Source: Komagataeibacter sucrofermentans DSM 15973 | GTDB lineage: Bacteria > Pseudomonadota > Alphaproteobacteria > Acetobacterales > Acetobacteraceae | Assembly (NCBI RefSeq): GCF_040581405.1 | Contig: NZ_CP137157.1 | Location: 2,437,001 to 2,501,000, forward strand | DNA length: 64,000 bases | Direction of reading: 5' to 3' | Shown: in pieces, positions 8,458 to 18,446 of the stretch | How the letters are laid out: every line of letters begins with the position of its first letter | Position numbering within the stretch: the first letter of the stretch is position 1 | The notes under the pieces: generated by a model | The model's input: only the letters and a program-made list of their open reading frames with translations | Databases searched by the model: none | Told to the model about the DNA's origin: nothing | Position numbers and translations under genes: made by a program

Positions 8458-9710
8458 GGCGCTGACGGATACCGCTCGCGCCGCGAGTCCTGCAACCACG
8501 CCCATGCGCCCTCGCCCGCCATGCGGCCCGTGGCCATGCAGCCCTGCAGCAGGTAGCCGCCGGTGGGGGCCTCCCAGTCCAGCATCTCGCCAGCCGCGAA
8601 CACGCCGGGCAGCCCGCGGATCATGAAATGCGCATCAAGCGCGGGCCATGCAATGCCACCGGCCACCGATATGGCGCGGTCCAGCGCGGCGGGGGCGGTT
8701 ACATCAACCGGCACACCCTTGACCCGCGCCGCCAGCGCCTGTGGCGCGCGCGGCGGCGGCCCGTCGCCGCCTTCACGCATCAGCGCCACCGCAACGGGGG
8801 AAAGCTTCAAAGCCTTGCGCAATGTGTTGGACAGGCTCTCCCGCGCCCGCACGCGGGCAATGCGGGTGGCGATCTCGGCCTGCTCAAGGGCCGGGCGCAG
8901 GTCAATGAGCAGGCGCGCGTGGCCGGTCCGGGCAATCCGCTCGCGAATCGCCGCTGACAGCGCATAGACCGCGCCACCCTCGATGCCTGTCCCGGTCACC
9001 ACCGCCTCGCCGCGCACGCTCGGCCCGTCTTCCAGCGCAAGGCCGATCCCGCGCAGCGGCGTGCCCGCAAACCGCTCGCAAAAGGACGGGCTCCATCCGG
9101 TGACAAAGCCACAATTGGCAGGGGCAAACGGCGTGACATCAACACCAAGCCCCTCAAGCCGCTCGCGCCATGCCCCGTCAGACCCCAGCCGTGCCCAGCT
9201 TGCCCCCCCTATGGCCAGCACGGTGGCATCGACCCGCCAGCTTACCGCTCCGCCAGGGCCGGACACACGCAGGCGGCCTGTCTCATCCCAGCCAAGCCAG
9301 CGGTGGCGGGTGAGCAGGCGCACGCCACGCGCGGCCAGCCGCTCGAGCCACGCACGCAGCAGGGGCGAGGCCTTCATGGCGCGGGGAAACACCCGGCCAC
9401 TACTGCCGGTAAAACACGGCTGGCCCAGCCCTTCGGCCCATTTCACCATATCAGCCGGGCCAAAGGCGGACAGGGCAGCCTGCATCATCGGTCGTGCCGC
9501 GCCATAGCGGGCGGCAAAGGCTGCTGCATCCTCGGAATGGGTCAGGTTCAGCCCGCCGCGCCCGGCCATGAGCAGCTTGCGGCCCATGGTGGGCATCTGC
9601 TCGACCACGCTCACGGCACACCCGCGCTCGGACAGGATCTCGGCTGCAGCAAGACCCGCGGGGCCACCGCCAATAACGGCCACATGCGGCCTGAAAACGA
9701 ATTCGGTCAT
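8454..9710 (-). CDS. NAD(P)/FAD-dependent oxidoreductase, HI0933/BaiN-like
   Basis: This 418-residue flavoprotein has the FAD-binding GGGPAG at 14-19 and the family signature GRKLLMAGRGGLNLTHSE around 43-60. A second nucleotide-binding segment (VLAIGGASWARLGSDG) follows, and it ends with FAAGEMLDWEAPTGGYLLQGCMATG, which contacts FAD. This pattern fits the HI0933 family, subgroup resembling TIGR03862. Physiological substrates of these soluble oxidoreductases are not established. It is the middle gene of a tight operon: its start overlaps the cysE stop by one base and its stop overlaps the ATPase start by four. Confidence 0.85.
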   Translation of the reverse strand: MTEFVFRPHVAVIGGGPAGLAAAEILSERGCAVSVVEQMPTMGRKLLMAGRGGLNLTHSEDAAAFAARYGAARPMMQAALSAFGPADMVKWAEGLGQPCFTGSSGRVFPRAMKASPLLRAWLERLAARGVRLLTRHRWLGWDETGRLRVSGPGGAVSWRVDATVLAIGGASWARLGSDGAWRERLEGLGVDVTPFAPANCGFVTGWSPSFCERFAGTPLRGIGLALEDGPSVRGEAVVTGTGIEGGAVYALSAAIRERIARTGHARLLIDLRPALEQAEIATRIARVRARESLSNTLRKALKLSPVAVALMREGGDGPPPRAPQALAARVKGVPVDVTAPAALDRAISVAGGIAWPALDAHFMIRGLPGVFAAGEMLDWEAPTGGYLLQGCMATGRMAGEGAWAWLQDSRRERYPSAP

Positions 9711-10573
9711 CAGATGATGTAATCAATCGGCGGGAGCATCTGGTCCATGGTGAAGGCTGGCAGGCTGGAATGGCGCGTGCCAACAACGCGGGCCGGGTTG
9801 CCCACCACCGTGGTGTAGGGCGAGACGGATTCAAGCACGATGGACCCCGCCCCCACCTTGGCCCCCTCGCCAATCTCGATATTGCCCAGAATGGTGGCCC
9901 CCGCGCCAATCAGCACGCCCCGGCGCACCTTTGGGTGGCGGTCGCCCACGTTCTTGCCGGTGCCGCCAAGGGTCACGCCCTGCAGCAGCGACACGTCATC
10001 CTCCAGCACCGAGGTCTCGCCAATGACGATGCCCGTGCCATGATCGAACAGGACCCGCCGCCCCAGCCGGGCGGCAGGGTGAATATCAACCCCGAACAGT
10101 TCCGAGCACCGGCTCTGCAGATGCAGCGCCAGATAGCTGCGCCCGTTATGCCACAGCCAGTGCGCCACGCGATGGCTCTGCACGGCATGATAACCCTTGA
10201 AGAACAGGAAGGGCGTTACGTATTCCGCCGTGGCCGGGTCGCGCTCGCGTATGGCCACGAGGTCGGCTGCGGCGGCGTTGACGATATCAGGGTCGGCCTC
10301 GAACACTTCCGTCACCAGTTCGGCCAGCGCATCATCGGCCACCGACCGGTCGCCAAGCTTGCGCCCGAGCAGGGCGGCAAGCGCACCCCGAAAGGAGCTG
10401 TGGTTGCGGATGCCGGTGGCCAGCAGCCCCTTGACCAGCGGGTCGTTGCAGCCACACGCACCACTTACGATCTCGCGCCACAGCATGGCGGGGTCAATCG
10501 GGCCCAGCGTAGGGGGCAGCACGGGACTGGTGCGGTCCTTCAGCGAAAGGGTGGCAGGCGGGTTTTCAGGCAT
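9710..10573 (-). CDS. cysE: Serine O-acetyltransferase
   Basis: CysE acetylates L-serine with acetyl-CoA to give O-acetylserine, the acceptor for sulfide in cysteine synthesis. The 287-residue protein has an N-terminal helical domain (about 25-155) and a C-terminal left-handed beta-helix of hexapeptide repeats (about 165-265). The catalytic pair is Asp163 and His178, 15 residues apart as in E. coli CysE (143/158). The GTGIVIGE and GVTLGGTGK loops bind CoA. It ends by overlapping the flavoprotein start by one base. The sulfur genes at 28.9-32.9 kb are not adjacent but draw on the same cysteine supply. Confidence 0.95.
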   Translation of the reverse strand: MPENPPATLSLKDRTSPVLPPTLGPIDPAMLWREIVSGACGCNDPLVKGLLATGIRNHSSFRGALAALLGRKLGDRSVADDALAELVTEVFEADPDIVNAAAADLVAIRERDPATAEYVTPFLFFKGYHAVQSHRVAHWLWHNGRSYLALHLQSRCSELFGVDIHPAARLGRRVLFDHGTGIVIGETSVLEDDVSLLQGVTLGGTGKNVGDRHPKVRRGVLIGAGATILGNIEIGEGAKVGAGSIVLESVSPYTTVVGNPARVVGTRHSSLPAFTMDQMLPPIDYII

Positions 10574-10626
10574 GATCGGTCTGTTCCGTCCGATGGGCGG
10601 TTGTCATATGTCTGGCAGGCAGGCGT

Positions 10627-11859
10627 TCACAGCCCCATGGCGTGCCGGGCAAAGCTGCGGCGCAGCGGCGTGATGCGGTTGACGGTGGCAAGCCCCACGT
10701 CACGCGCCAGGCGCAGCACGGGGTTGTCATTGCCAAACAGGCGCTCAAGCGCATCGGTCGCCGCCAGCATAAGCATGTTGGCGGGCCGACAGCGGGCCTG
10801 ATAGCGGCGCAGCACGTCGGGCGCGCCCACATCGCCGCCCGCCGCGTGCACCTGCGCCAGAATGTCGGCCATGGCGATCACGTCACGGAAGCCGAGATTG
10901 AGCCCCTGCCCCGCAATGGGGTGGATGCCGTGGGCCGCATCGCCCACCAGCGCCAGCCGGGTATCAATATAACGCTGCGCGTACTGCGCGGAAAGCGGAT
11001 AGACCCAGCGCCGCCCCACGGGTGTCACGGCGCCCAGCCATTCATCACCCATGCGGCGGCGGATCTCGTGTGTAAAGGCCTCGTGTGGCAGGTCGGCCAG
11101 ACGGTGGGCCACCTTCTCGCTCTCGGTCCAGACCAGGGCGGACAGGTTGGGGTGCTGCGCGTTACCCGCCATGGGCAGCTGGGCAAAGGGGCCTGCGGGC
11201 AGGAAATGCTCCAGCGCGCGGCCTTCATGCGGGAATTCGTGGGCCACCGCGCACACGATGCCACACTGGTTGTAAGGCATGCGGGTGACCGTGATGCGGG
11301 CCTGATCGCGCAGCGGGCTGCGCCGCCCCTCGGCGGCCACCACAAGGCGGGCATTGATGGTGCGGCCGCTGGTGGTGTGGATCACGGCACCCTGCGCCGT
11401 GCGGGTCACGCGGCCTTCATCGGGGGCGAAAACATGCAGGCCCGGCGTTGCGTGGAGGGCGGCATTCAGCGCCACGCGCAGGGCGCGGGCCTCGATCATC
11501 GCGCCGAAGGGCTGGTCGGCATCGGCACGGCCAAATTCAAGGAACAGGGGCGAAGGCGGCTGGCCGGGCCTGCCATCGGTCACGCGGATCTCGTTTATGT
11601 CGCACGACTCCATGGGCAGGCGGGGCCACACGCCCGCCTCCTCAAGCAGGCGGCGCGAGCCTGCGGCGATGGCATAGGCGCGGCCATCAAAGGCCGGATG
11701 CTCCATGGGCGGCAGGGCCGCGCGGTCGATGATGGCGACCTGCATGCCCGCCATTGCCAGGCGGCAGGCCAGCGTGGCGCCAACCGGACCCGCCCCCACG
11801 ATGCAGACATCAACCCCAAGGGCTTTGGGCATGGCGGTGGCTGTCATGTTCGCGGTCAT
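10627..11859 (-). CDS. UbiH/UbiF/COQ6-family FAD monooxygenase
   Basis: This 410-residue flavoprotein hydroxylase is of the ubiquinone-synthesis family, which adds ring hydroxyls during CoQ formation. It has VGAGPVGA (21-28), the Asp of the second FAD motif in LVGDAAHGIHPIAGQGLN, and the family's DGR/RAYAI segment around 60. ATG at 11859 is preceded by AGGAAA at good spacing; the frame opens further upstream without a signal. Ubiquinone is needed by the membrane dehydrogenases that dominate acetic acid bacterial metabolism. Which ring position it acts on (UbiH, UbiF, UbiI or UbiL type) cannot be told from sequence alone. Confidence 0.87.
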   Translation of the reverse strand: MTANMTATAMPKALGVDVCIVGAGPVGATLACRLAMAGMQVAIIDRAALPPMEHPAFDGRAYAIAAGSRRLLEEAGVWPRLPMESCDINEIRVTDGRPGQPPSPLFLEFGRADADQPFGAMIEARALRVALNAALHATPGLHVFAPDEGRVTRTAQGAVIHTTSGRTINARLVVAAEGRRSPLRDQARITVTRMPYNQCGIVCAVAHEFPHEGRALEHFLPAGPFAQLPMAGNAQHPNLSALVWTESEKVAHRLADLPHEAFTHEIRRRMGDEWLGAVTPVGRRWVYPLSAQYAQRYIDTRLALVGDAAHGIHPIAGQGLNLGFRDVIAMADILAQVHAAGGDVGAPDVLRRYQARCRPANMLMLAATDALERLFGNDNPVLRLARDVGLATVNRITPLRRSFARHAMGL

Positions 11860-11947
11860 TTCGTTTCCTGTTCTGGGCCCCCCGGGCAACGGGGCAGGCC
11901 ACACGGATTTACTCCCCACCGGGGGCAACGCACAAGCGTACATGCCA

Positions 11948-12402
<455 letters not shown>

Positions 12403-12446
12403 AGCCCCCTATTTTTCATACATCATTTCAGGACCGACCAGACCTC

Positions 12447-12935
12447 ATGGCCACATCATTCCGCATCTCCCTCGCCACAGCCTGCGCCCTTACGCTTGCC
12501 CTCTCCGCCGGGGCCGCGCAGGCGCGTGAAACCTCCAAGGCGTGCCATGCCAAATTCACGGCGGCCCGCACGGCCGGCACGCTGGGCACGCAGTCCTACA
12601 AGGAATTCAAGGCCGCGCAGTGCGGCGATACCGACACGGCAGCCGCGGCAGCCCCCGAGGCCACCAAGCCCGCAACCGCGACCCCGGCTCCTGCCGCGGC
12701 CCCTGTTGCCGCACCGGCAGCCACCAAGGCCGCAGCGCCCGCAGTCGCCACCTCCGCCACCATGCCCACGGCCGTGGCTGACAAATACAGCAAGGAGCCC
12801 GCAGGCAAGGGCCGCCTGCACACCTGCCTTGACCAGTACAACGCCAACAAGGCCACCAACGCCAATGCCGGCCTGCGCTGGATCCAGAAAGGCGGCGGCT
12901 ACTACAGCATCTGCAATACCCGGCTCAAGGGCTGA
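12447..12935 (+). CDS. Small secreted Ala/Pro-rich protein with Cys-containing end segments
   Basis: This 162-residue protein has a clear signal peptide (Arg6, then a hydrophobic Ala/Leu core, cleavage near AQA-RE). The mature start carries a short motif, C-x(4)-F-x(3)-R-x(3)-LG-x(5)-F-x(4)-C (about 32-58), that recurs in small periplasmic proteins of Alphaproteobacteria. A 70-residue Ala/Pro/Thr linker follows. The C-terminal segment has two further cysteines (HTCLDQY and YSICNTR), so two disulfides are possible. No enzymatic motif is seen. It is on the same strand as the PII gene with a 44-base gap and may share its transcript. Confidence 0.72.
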   Translation: MATSFRISLATACALTLALSAGAAQARETSKACHAKFTAARTAGTLGTQSYKEFKAAQCGDTDTAAAAAPEATKPATATPAPAAAPVAAPAATKAAAPAVATSATMPTAVADKYSKEPAGKGRLHTCLDQYNANKATNANAGLRWIQKGGGYYSICNTRLKG

Positions 12936-12948
12936 GGCCCCGCAGCAC

Positions 12949-13907
12949 CTACCCGCCCCGCTTATGCGCGGGGCGGACAAAGGCCTGGCTGGTGGCGTAG
13001 GATATCCACACCCGATGGCTTGCAAACCAGTCGGAGCCCAGCAGCATCTCAAGATGCTCGCGCAGGGGGGCCACGGTCAGCGTGACATTGCGCTCAAGCT
13101 CGTGGCCTACCTGCAGGCTGCCAAAGCGGTGCCAGTGATAGATGTCCTTGTGCCCGTCCACGCTGGCGGTCACGCCACCGGGGTCGCGCTCAAGCTGTGA
13201 CTGGGTCACACCCGCGCGGTGCGCCACCTCGGGCGAGACGATGCGCGAGCGCGCGCCACTATCAAGCAACGCCGTAACCGGCCTGCCATCAAGCTTTACA
13301 TCGAGCAGGAAGCGGTTGTCCTGCCGCCGCAGGGGCAGGCTTTCATACGGGCCATCCCACGCGGGCGGGGGCGCGCAGGCGAGCGAGCCGTGCTGGATGT
13401 TCCACAGGCTCAGCGTGCCGCCGGGCACATCCATGTCCAGATCGAAGCGCGAGAGAATATCGCCGCCAAGCAGCCCCGCCACGGGTGGCTGGATCATGGG
13501 CTGGCCGGGCAGTTCGCCCACCGGCACGGAGCGCGCGCCAAAATCCACGCCGCCAACCCGCAGGTCGGGCACGATGGCATTGGGCGTGGCCTGCGCCACC
13601 CCGCCGGTACCATGCACCACCGTTTCATGGTCGGGGTCGAGGCGCAGGCGCAGATAGCCCACCATCTCGGGCGTGAGCAGCCCGCCATCCGAGCCGGTAT
13701 CAACCAGCGCGCTCAGGCTGTGGCCTGCAATGCTGATCACGATGGAGAGGTAGCCCCCATCATCACGCAGCGGCACTTCGGCCACGCGCTCATGGTTGCA
13801 CAGTCGCGCGGCATCAGGGCGCGCGGCATCGGGGGCGGCAATCGCGCCATGAGCCACGCCGAGGCCACAGGCCAGCCCCATGGCCAGCAGGGTGTTGCGG
13901 GCTGCCA

Positions 13908-13908
<1 letters not shown>
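12949..13908 (-). CDS. Secreted retropepsin-like aspartyl protease with two active-site motifs
   Basis: This 319-residue protein has a signal peptide ending near AHGAIAA. Two aspartyl protease half-sites are visible: LVDTGSDGG around 71-79 and LLDSGARS around 215-222, each in an ALVDTG/ALLDSG setting. This gives a two-lobed, pepsin-like arrangement built from retropepsin-like repeats. Substrate is unknown; periplasmic location is inferred from the signal. Its start overlaps the stop of the proline iminopeptidase by one base, so the two peptidases are co-transcribed. A 9-bp GC hairpin (12953-12976) overlaps its last codons and may limit read-through from the facing gene. Confidence 0.78.
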
Positions 13909-14876
<968 letters not shown>

Positions 14877-15869
14877 TCATCGGGCAGTATCGGGCGGGGT
14901 GTCGGTGGTGGCATGCGGATGGGCGCGTGTCCAGACATCCATCAGCCGCGCTTCATCAGCCAGCGTGTAGCGCTGGGTGGTGGACAGGCTGGCATGGCCG
15001 AGCAGGTCCTGAATCACGCGCAGGTCGGCGCCGCCTTCCATCAGGTGCGTTGCAAATGAATGCCGCAGCGCATGTGGGGTTGCATGCTCGGGCAGGCCCG
15101 CCATGTGCCGCCACGTGCGCATGGCGCGCTGGGCAATGCCCGCCTGCAGCCGCCCGCCGCGCACGCCCACGAACAGCGGCGCATCAGCCTGGGGCAGCGG
15201 GTGGGCATTGCGCCACCGCCTGAGCGCCTGCATGACCTGCGGCAGCACCGGCACCATGCGCTCCTTGCCGCCCTTGCCGCGAATGCGCAGCACGCCATCG
15301 CCCTGCACCGGGTTGCCAAAGCCTGCAGCCTGATCGAAATCACGCACATCCAGCCCCAGCGCCTCTGAAATGCGCAGCCCGCAGCCATACAGCAGCATGA
15401 ACAGCGCCCCGTCGCGCACCTGCGCCATGGGGGTGTGGGCGATGTCGGCCACGCCTTCGGGCACTTCGAGCGCCTGGGGTTTGGGCAGCGGGCGGGGCAG
15501 CGGGCGGCGGGTGCGCGGGGTGGCCAGCAGGGCGGGGGCCGGGTTGTCCACCCCGTGGTAGCGGGCCAGATAGCGATAGAAGGAACGCAGCGCCGAAACG
15601 CGCCGTGCCCGCGTGCGCGCCGCGCGGTCCTGCGTGGTGGCGCGCCTGCCAGTCAGGGCGGCGTTATGCTCATGGGCCAGCCAGGCCCGCAGGTCGGCCA
15701 GCGAAAGCCCCGCAAGCGCGCCCAGATCGGGGTCCGCGCCCAGATGCCCCATGAGGAAGGCAAGGAAACGGTCAAGATCGCCGCGATAGGCCGCAAGCGT
15801 GAGGGGAGAGGCCCGGCGCTCGGTCTCCATCCATTGCAAAAAGGCGTCGCGTGCCTCGGTTGCCATCAT
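14877..15869 (-). CDS. xerC: Tyrosine recombinase XerC
   Basis: XerC, with XerD, resolves chromosome dimers at dif near the terminus at cell division. The product has 330 residues, usual for Xer. The N-terminal core-binding domain spans about 1-100. Catalytic residues are Arg166 (GCGLRISE), a Lys in RIRGKGGKER (about 199), His266 and Arg269 (HALRHSF), His292 (LLGH) and Tyr301. The frame continues upstream into a palindromic repeat, so the start is placed at the ATG pair 15869/15866. XerC rather than XerD is inferred from similarity to alphaproteobacterial XerC and from the neighbour priA. Confidence 0.9.
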   Translation of the reverse strand: MMATEARDAFLQWMETERRASPLTLAAYRGDLDRFLAFLMGHLGADPDLGALAGLSLADLRAWLAHEHNAALTGRRATTQDRAARTRARRVSALRSFYRYLARYHGVDNPAPALLATPRTRRPLPRPLPKPQALEVPEGVADIAHTPMAQVRDGALFMLLYGCGLRISEALGLDVRDFDQAAGFGNPVQGDGVLRIRGKGGKERMVPVLPQVMQALRRWRNAHPLPQADAPLFVGVRGGRLQAGIAQRAMRTWRHMAGLPEHATPHALRHSFATHLMEGGADLRVIQDLLGHASLSTTQRYTLADEARLMDVWTRAHPHATTDTPPDTAR

Positions 15870-15894
15870 GCCGCAGACCCTTTCCCTGACCGAA

Positions 15895-15977
15895 AAAAGT
15901 TTTTTGATGAAGCTTTTTTCCAAAAAGCTTCAAAGCACGCCGCCTTCTTGACAAAAGGCGGCACCCAAAAACTTTTA
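15895..15977. repeat. Two-hairpin palindromic element, full copy
   Basis: The outer arms AAAAGTTTTTT and AAAAACTTTT flank an AAGCTTTTTTCCAAAAAGCTT hairpin-forming stretch (about 15910-15931) and a CGCC-TTCTTGACAAAA-GGCG hairpin followed by CACCC. Unlike most copies it lies between divergent genes (xerC and priA), in what should be promoter territory. It may have displaced or insulated the two promoters. Confidence 0.85.
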
Positions 15978-16086
15978 TCACCTGCTCTCAATGCGTTGTC
16001 TAAAAATCATGCCTGATCGGGGTCATGGATGCGCCATGCCTTACGGATGGACAAGACACAGCCGATGCCTGACGGTAGAAAAACAC

Positions 16087-18336
16087 ATGCCGCATCGCAA
16101 CCCCACCCAGACGGACCTGCTGCCCCCCGCCCCTGACGGGCGCGTGCGGGTCATGCTCACCCTGCCCTTTGCCGGGCCACTGGACTACCTGCTGCCGCCC
16201 CGGCTGGCCGATGCCCGCCCTGGCGATATCGTGACCGTGCCGCTTGGCCGCCGCACCGAAACCGGCGTGATCTGGGATGCCGCCCCCAACCTGCCACCCG
16301 AATTCAGGCCGCCCCCACCCAAGGAAGTGGCCACAAGCCGCCTCAAGCCCGTGGTCGCACGCCTTGACCTGCCGCCCCTGCCCGCGCAGCTGCGCCAGTT
16401 CGTGGACTGGGTGGCCGCCTATACACTCTCGCCGCCGGGCATGGTGCTGGCCATGGCGTTGCGGGCCAATGCGCTGGCCGCCCTGCCCAAACCCGGCACG
16501 GGTTACAGCCCCGCGCCCACATTGCCTGCCGACCTCCGGCTCACGCCCGCCCGCCAGAAGGCGCTCGACATTGCCGCCGCAGGGCCACCGCTGCCCGCCG
16601 CCGAACTTGCCCGCCGGGCGGGCGTGGGGGCTGCCGTCATTCGCGGTCTGGCGCAGGCGGGCGCCCTGCGCGCGGTTGAAATCACGCCCCCGCCGCCCTT
16701 CGCCACACCCGATCCCGCGCATTGCCCGCCCACGCTGGGCGGCAACCAGGCCGAGGTGGCGACCGAGCTGCGGGCAAGGGTGGCGGAAGACAGCTTTTCC
16801 ATCACCCTGCTGGAAGGGGTGACCGGATCAGGCAAGACCGAGATCTACATGGAGGCCATCGCCGCCTGCCTCGAGGCTGGCAAGCAGGCGCTGGTGCTGT
16901 TGCCCGAGATCGCGCTCTCGGCCCAGTGGACCGGGCGCTTTGCCCGCCGCTTTGGCGCGGAACCCGCGCTGTGGCATTCCGATCTTGGGGCAAGGCTTCG
17001 GCGCGTGACGTGGCGGGCGGTGGCCGATGGCACGGCCCGCGTGGTGGTGGGCGCGCGCTCGGCGCTGTTCCTGCCGTTTGACCAGCTCGGGCTGATTATT
17101 GTCGATGAAGAGCACGAGACCGCCTTCAAGCAGGAAGATGGCGTGACCTACCACGCGCGTGACATGGCGGTGGTGCGCGCGCGCATGAGCAAGGCCCCCA
17201 TCGTGCTGGTCTCGGCCACCCCCAGCCTTGAAAGCCTGGCCAATGTGGGGGCGGGCCGCTACCGGCACCTCAAGCTCAATGCCCGCCACGGCAACGCCAC
17301 CATGCCAGCGGTGGAAACGCTGGACATGCGCGCCGACCCACCCGAGCGCGGGCTGTTCCTCTCGCCCGTGCTGACCGGCGCGATCAACGACGCCATAGGC
17401 CGGAGCGAGCAGGCCATGCTGTTCCTCAACCGCCGCGGCTATGCGCCGCTTACGCTGTGCCGCACCTGTGGCCACCGCATGCAGTGCCCCAACTGCACCG
17501 CCTGGCTGGTCGAGCACCGCGCCCGCCATATCCTGACCTGCCACCATTGCGGGTATGACGAGCCCATTCCCCAGACCTGCCCAAAATGCGCCGATGCCGA
17601 CAGCCTGACCCCCATCGGCCCCGGCGTGGAACGCATAACGGAGGAGGCGCGCGCCACCTTCCCCGATGCGCGGATTCTGGTCATGGCGAGCGATACGCTC
17701 AGCGGCCCGGCAGCCACTGCCGCCGCCGTCGAGCGCATTGCCCGGCGCGAGGTGGATCTTGTGATCGGCACCCAGATCGTGGCCAAGGGCTGGCACTTTC
17801 CGCACCTGACGCTTGTGGGCATTGTCGATGCCGATCTCGGCCTTGGCGGGGGTGACCTGCGGGCATCGGAGCGCACGGTGCAGCTCCTGCATCAGGTGGC
17901 AGGGCGTGCGGGCCGCGCGGAGGCGCCGGGCCGGGTGCTGTTGCAGAGCTACGTGCCCGACCACCCGGTCATGCAGGCGCTGGTGTCCGGTGATTTCGGC
18001 AGTTTCATGGAGCAGGAGGCCGAGCAGCGCCGCCCCGGCTTCTGGCCGCCTTATGGCAGGCTTGCCGCCCTGATCGTGAGTGCTGAAACACCGGATGCCG
18101 CCGAACTGACCGCCCGCGCCCTTGGCCAGAACGCGCCGCGGCTTGATGGCGTGCAGGTTCTTGGGCCCGCCCCTGCCCCACTGGCCATTTTGCGCGGTCG
18201 GCACCGCCACCGGCTGCTTTTGCGCGCGCGGCGCAACATTGCGGTGCAGCCCATCATGCGCGAATGGCTCAGCCGCGTGAAACCCGAGCGCGGGGCGCGG
18301 ATTGACGTGGATATTGACCCGGTCTCGTTCCTGTAA
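16087..18336 (+). CDS. priA: Primosomal protein N' (replication restart helicase PriA)
   Basis: PriA binds stalled or D-loop forks and reloads the replicative helicase. The 749-residue product has an N-terminal 3'-DNA-binding domain (about 15-110), a winged-helix linker, and Walker A GVTGSGKT (244-251). DEEH follows at 340-343. Eight cysteines in CxxC pairs between about 458 and 501 form the two zinc sites embedded in the helicase core. C-terminal helicase motifs include GTQIVAKGWHFP and QVAGRAGR. The first Met of the frame is 32 codons upstream; the ATG at 16087 was chosen because conserved sequence begins there. Confidence 0.94.
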   Translation: MPHRNPTQTDLLPPAPDGRVRVMLTLPFAGPLDYLLPPRLADARPGDIVTVPLGRRTETGVIWDAAPNLPPEFRPPPPKEVATSRLKPVVARLDLPPLPAQLRQFVDWVAAYTLSPPGMVLAMALRANALAALPKPGTGYSPAPTLPADLRLTPARQKALDIAAAGPPLPAAELARRAGVGAAVIRGLAQAGALRAVEITPPPPFATPDPAHCPPTLGGNQAEVATELRARVAEDSFSITLLEGVTGSGKTEIYMEAIAACLEAGKQALVLLPEIALSAQWTGRFARRFGAEPALWHSDLGARLRRVTWRAVADGTARVVVGARSALFLPFDQLGLIIVDEEHETAFKQEDGVTYHARDMAVVRARMSKAPIVLVSATPSLESLANVGAGRYRHLKLNARHGNATMPAVETLDMRADPPERGLFLSPVLTGAINDAIGRSEQAMLFLNRRGYAPLTLCRTCGHRMQCPNCTAWLVEHRARHILTCHHCGYDEPIPQTCPKCADADSLTPIGPGVERITEEARATFPDARILVMASDTLSGPAATAAAVERIARREVDLVIGTQIVAKGWHFPHLTLVGIVDADLGLGGGDLRASERTVQLLHQVAGRAGRAEAPGRVLLQSYVPDHPVMQALVSGDFGSFMEQEAEQRRPGFWPPYGRLAALIVSAETPDAAELTARALGQNAPRLDGVQVLGPAPAPLAILRGRHRHRLLLRARRNIAVQPIMREWLSRVKPERGARIDVDIDPVSFL

Positions 18337-18352
18337 GCCGGACAAAACAGAT

Positions 18353-18433
18353 AAAAGTTTTTGGTGAAGCTTTTTTCAAAAAGCTTCGAGGGATGCCGCC
18401 TGTTTGAAAAAAGGCGGCACCCAAAAACGTTTA
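18353..18433. repeat. Two-hairpin palindromic element, full copy
   Basis: It reads AAAAGTTTTTGGTGAAGC, then TTTTTTCAAAAAGCTTCG completing the first hairpin, then GCCGCC-TGTTTGAAAAAA-GGCGGC, then CACCCAAAAACGTTT. It lies between the convergent ends of priA and the flavoprotein gene, where it could terminate both transcripts. Confidence 0.88.
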
Positions 18434-18446
18434 CTTCTTTAAGGCT

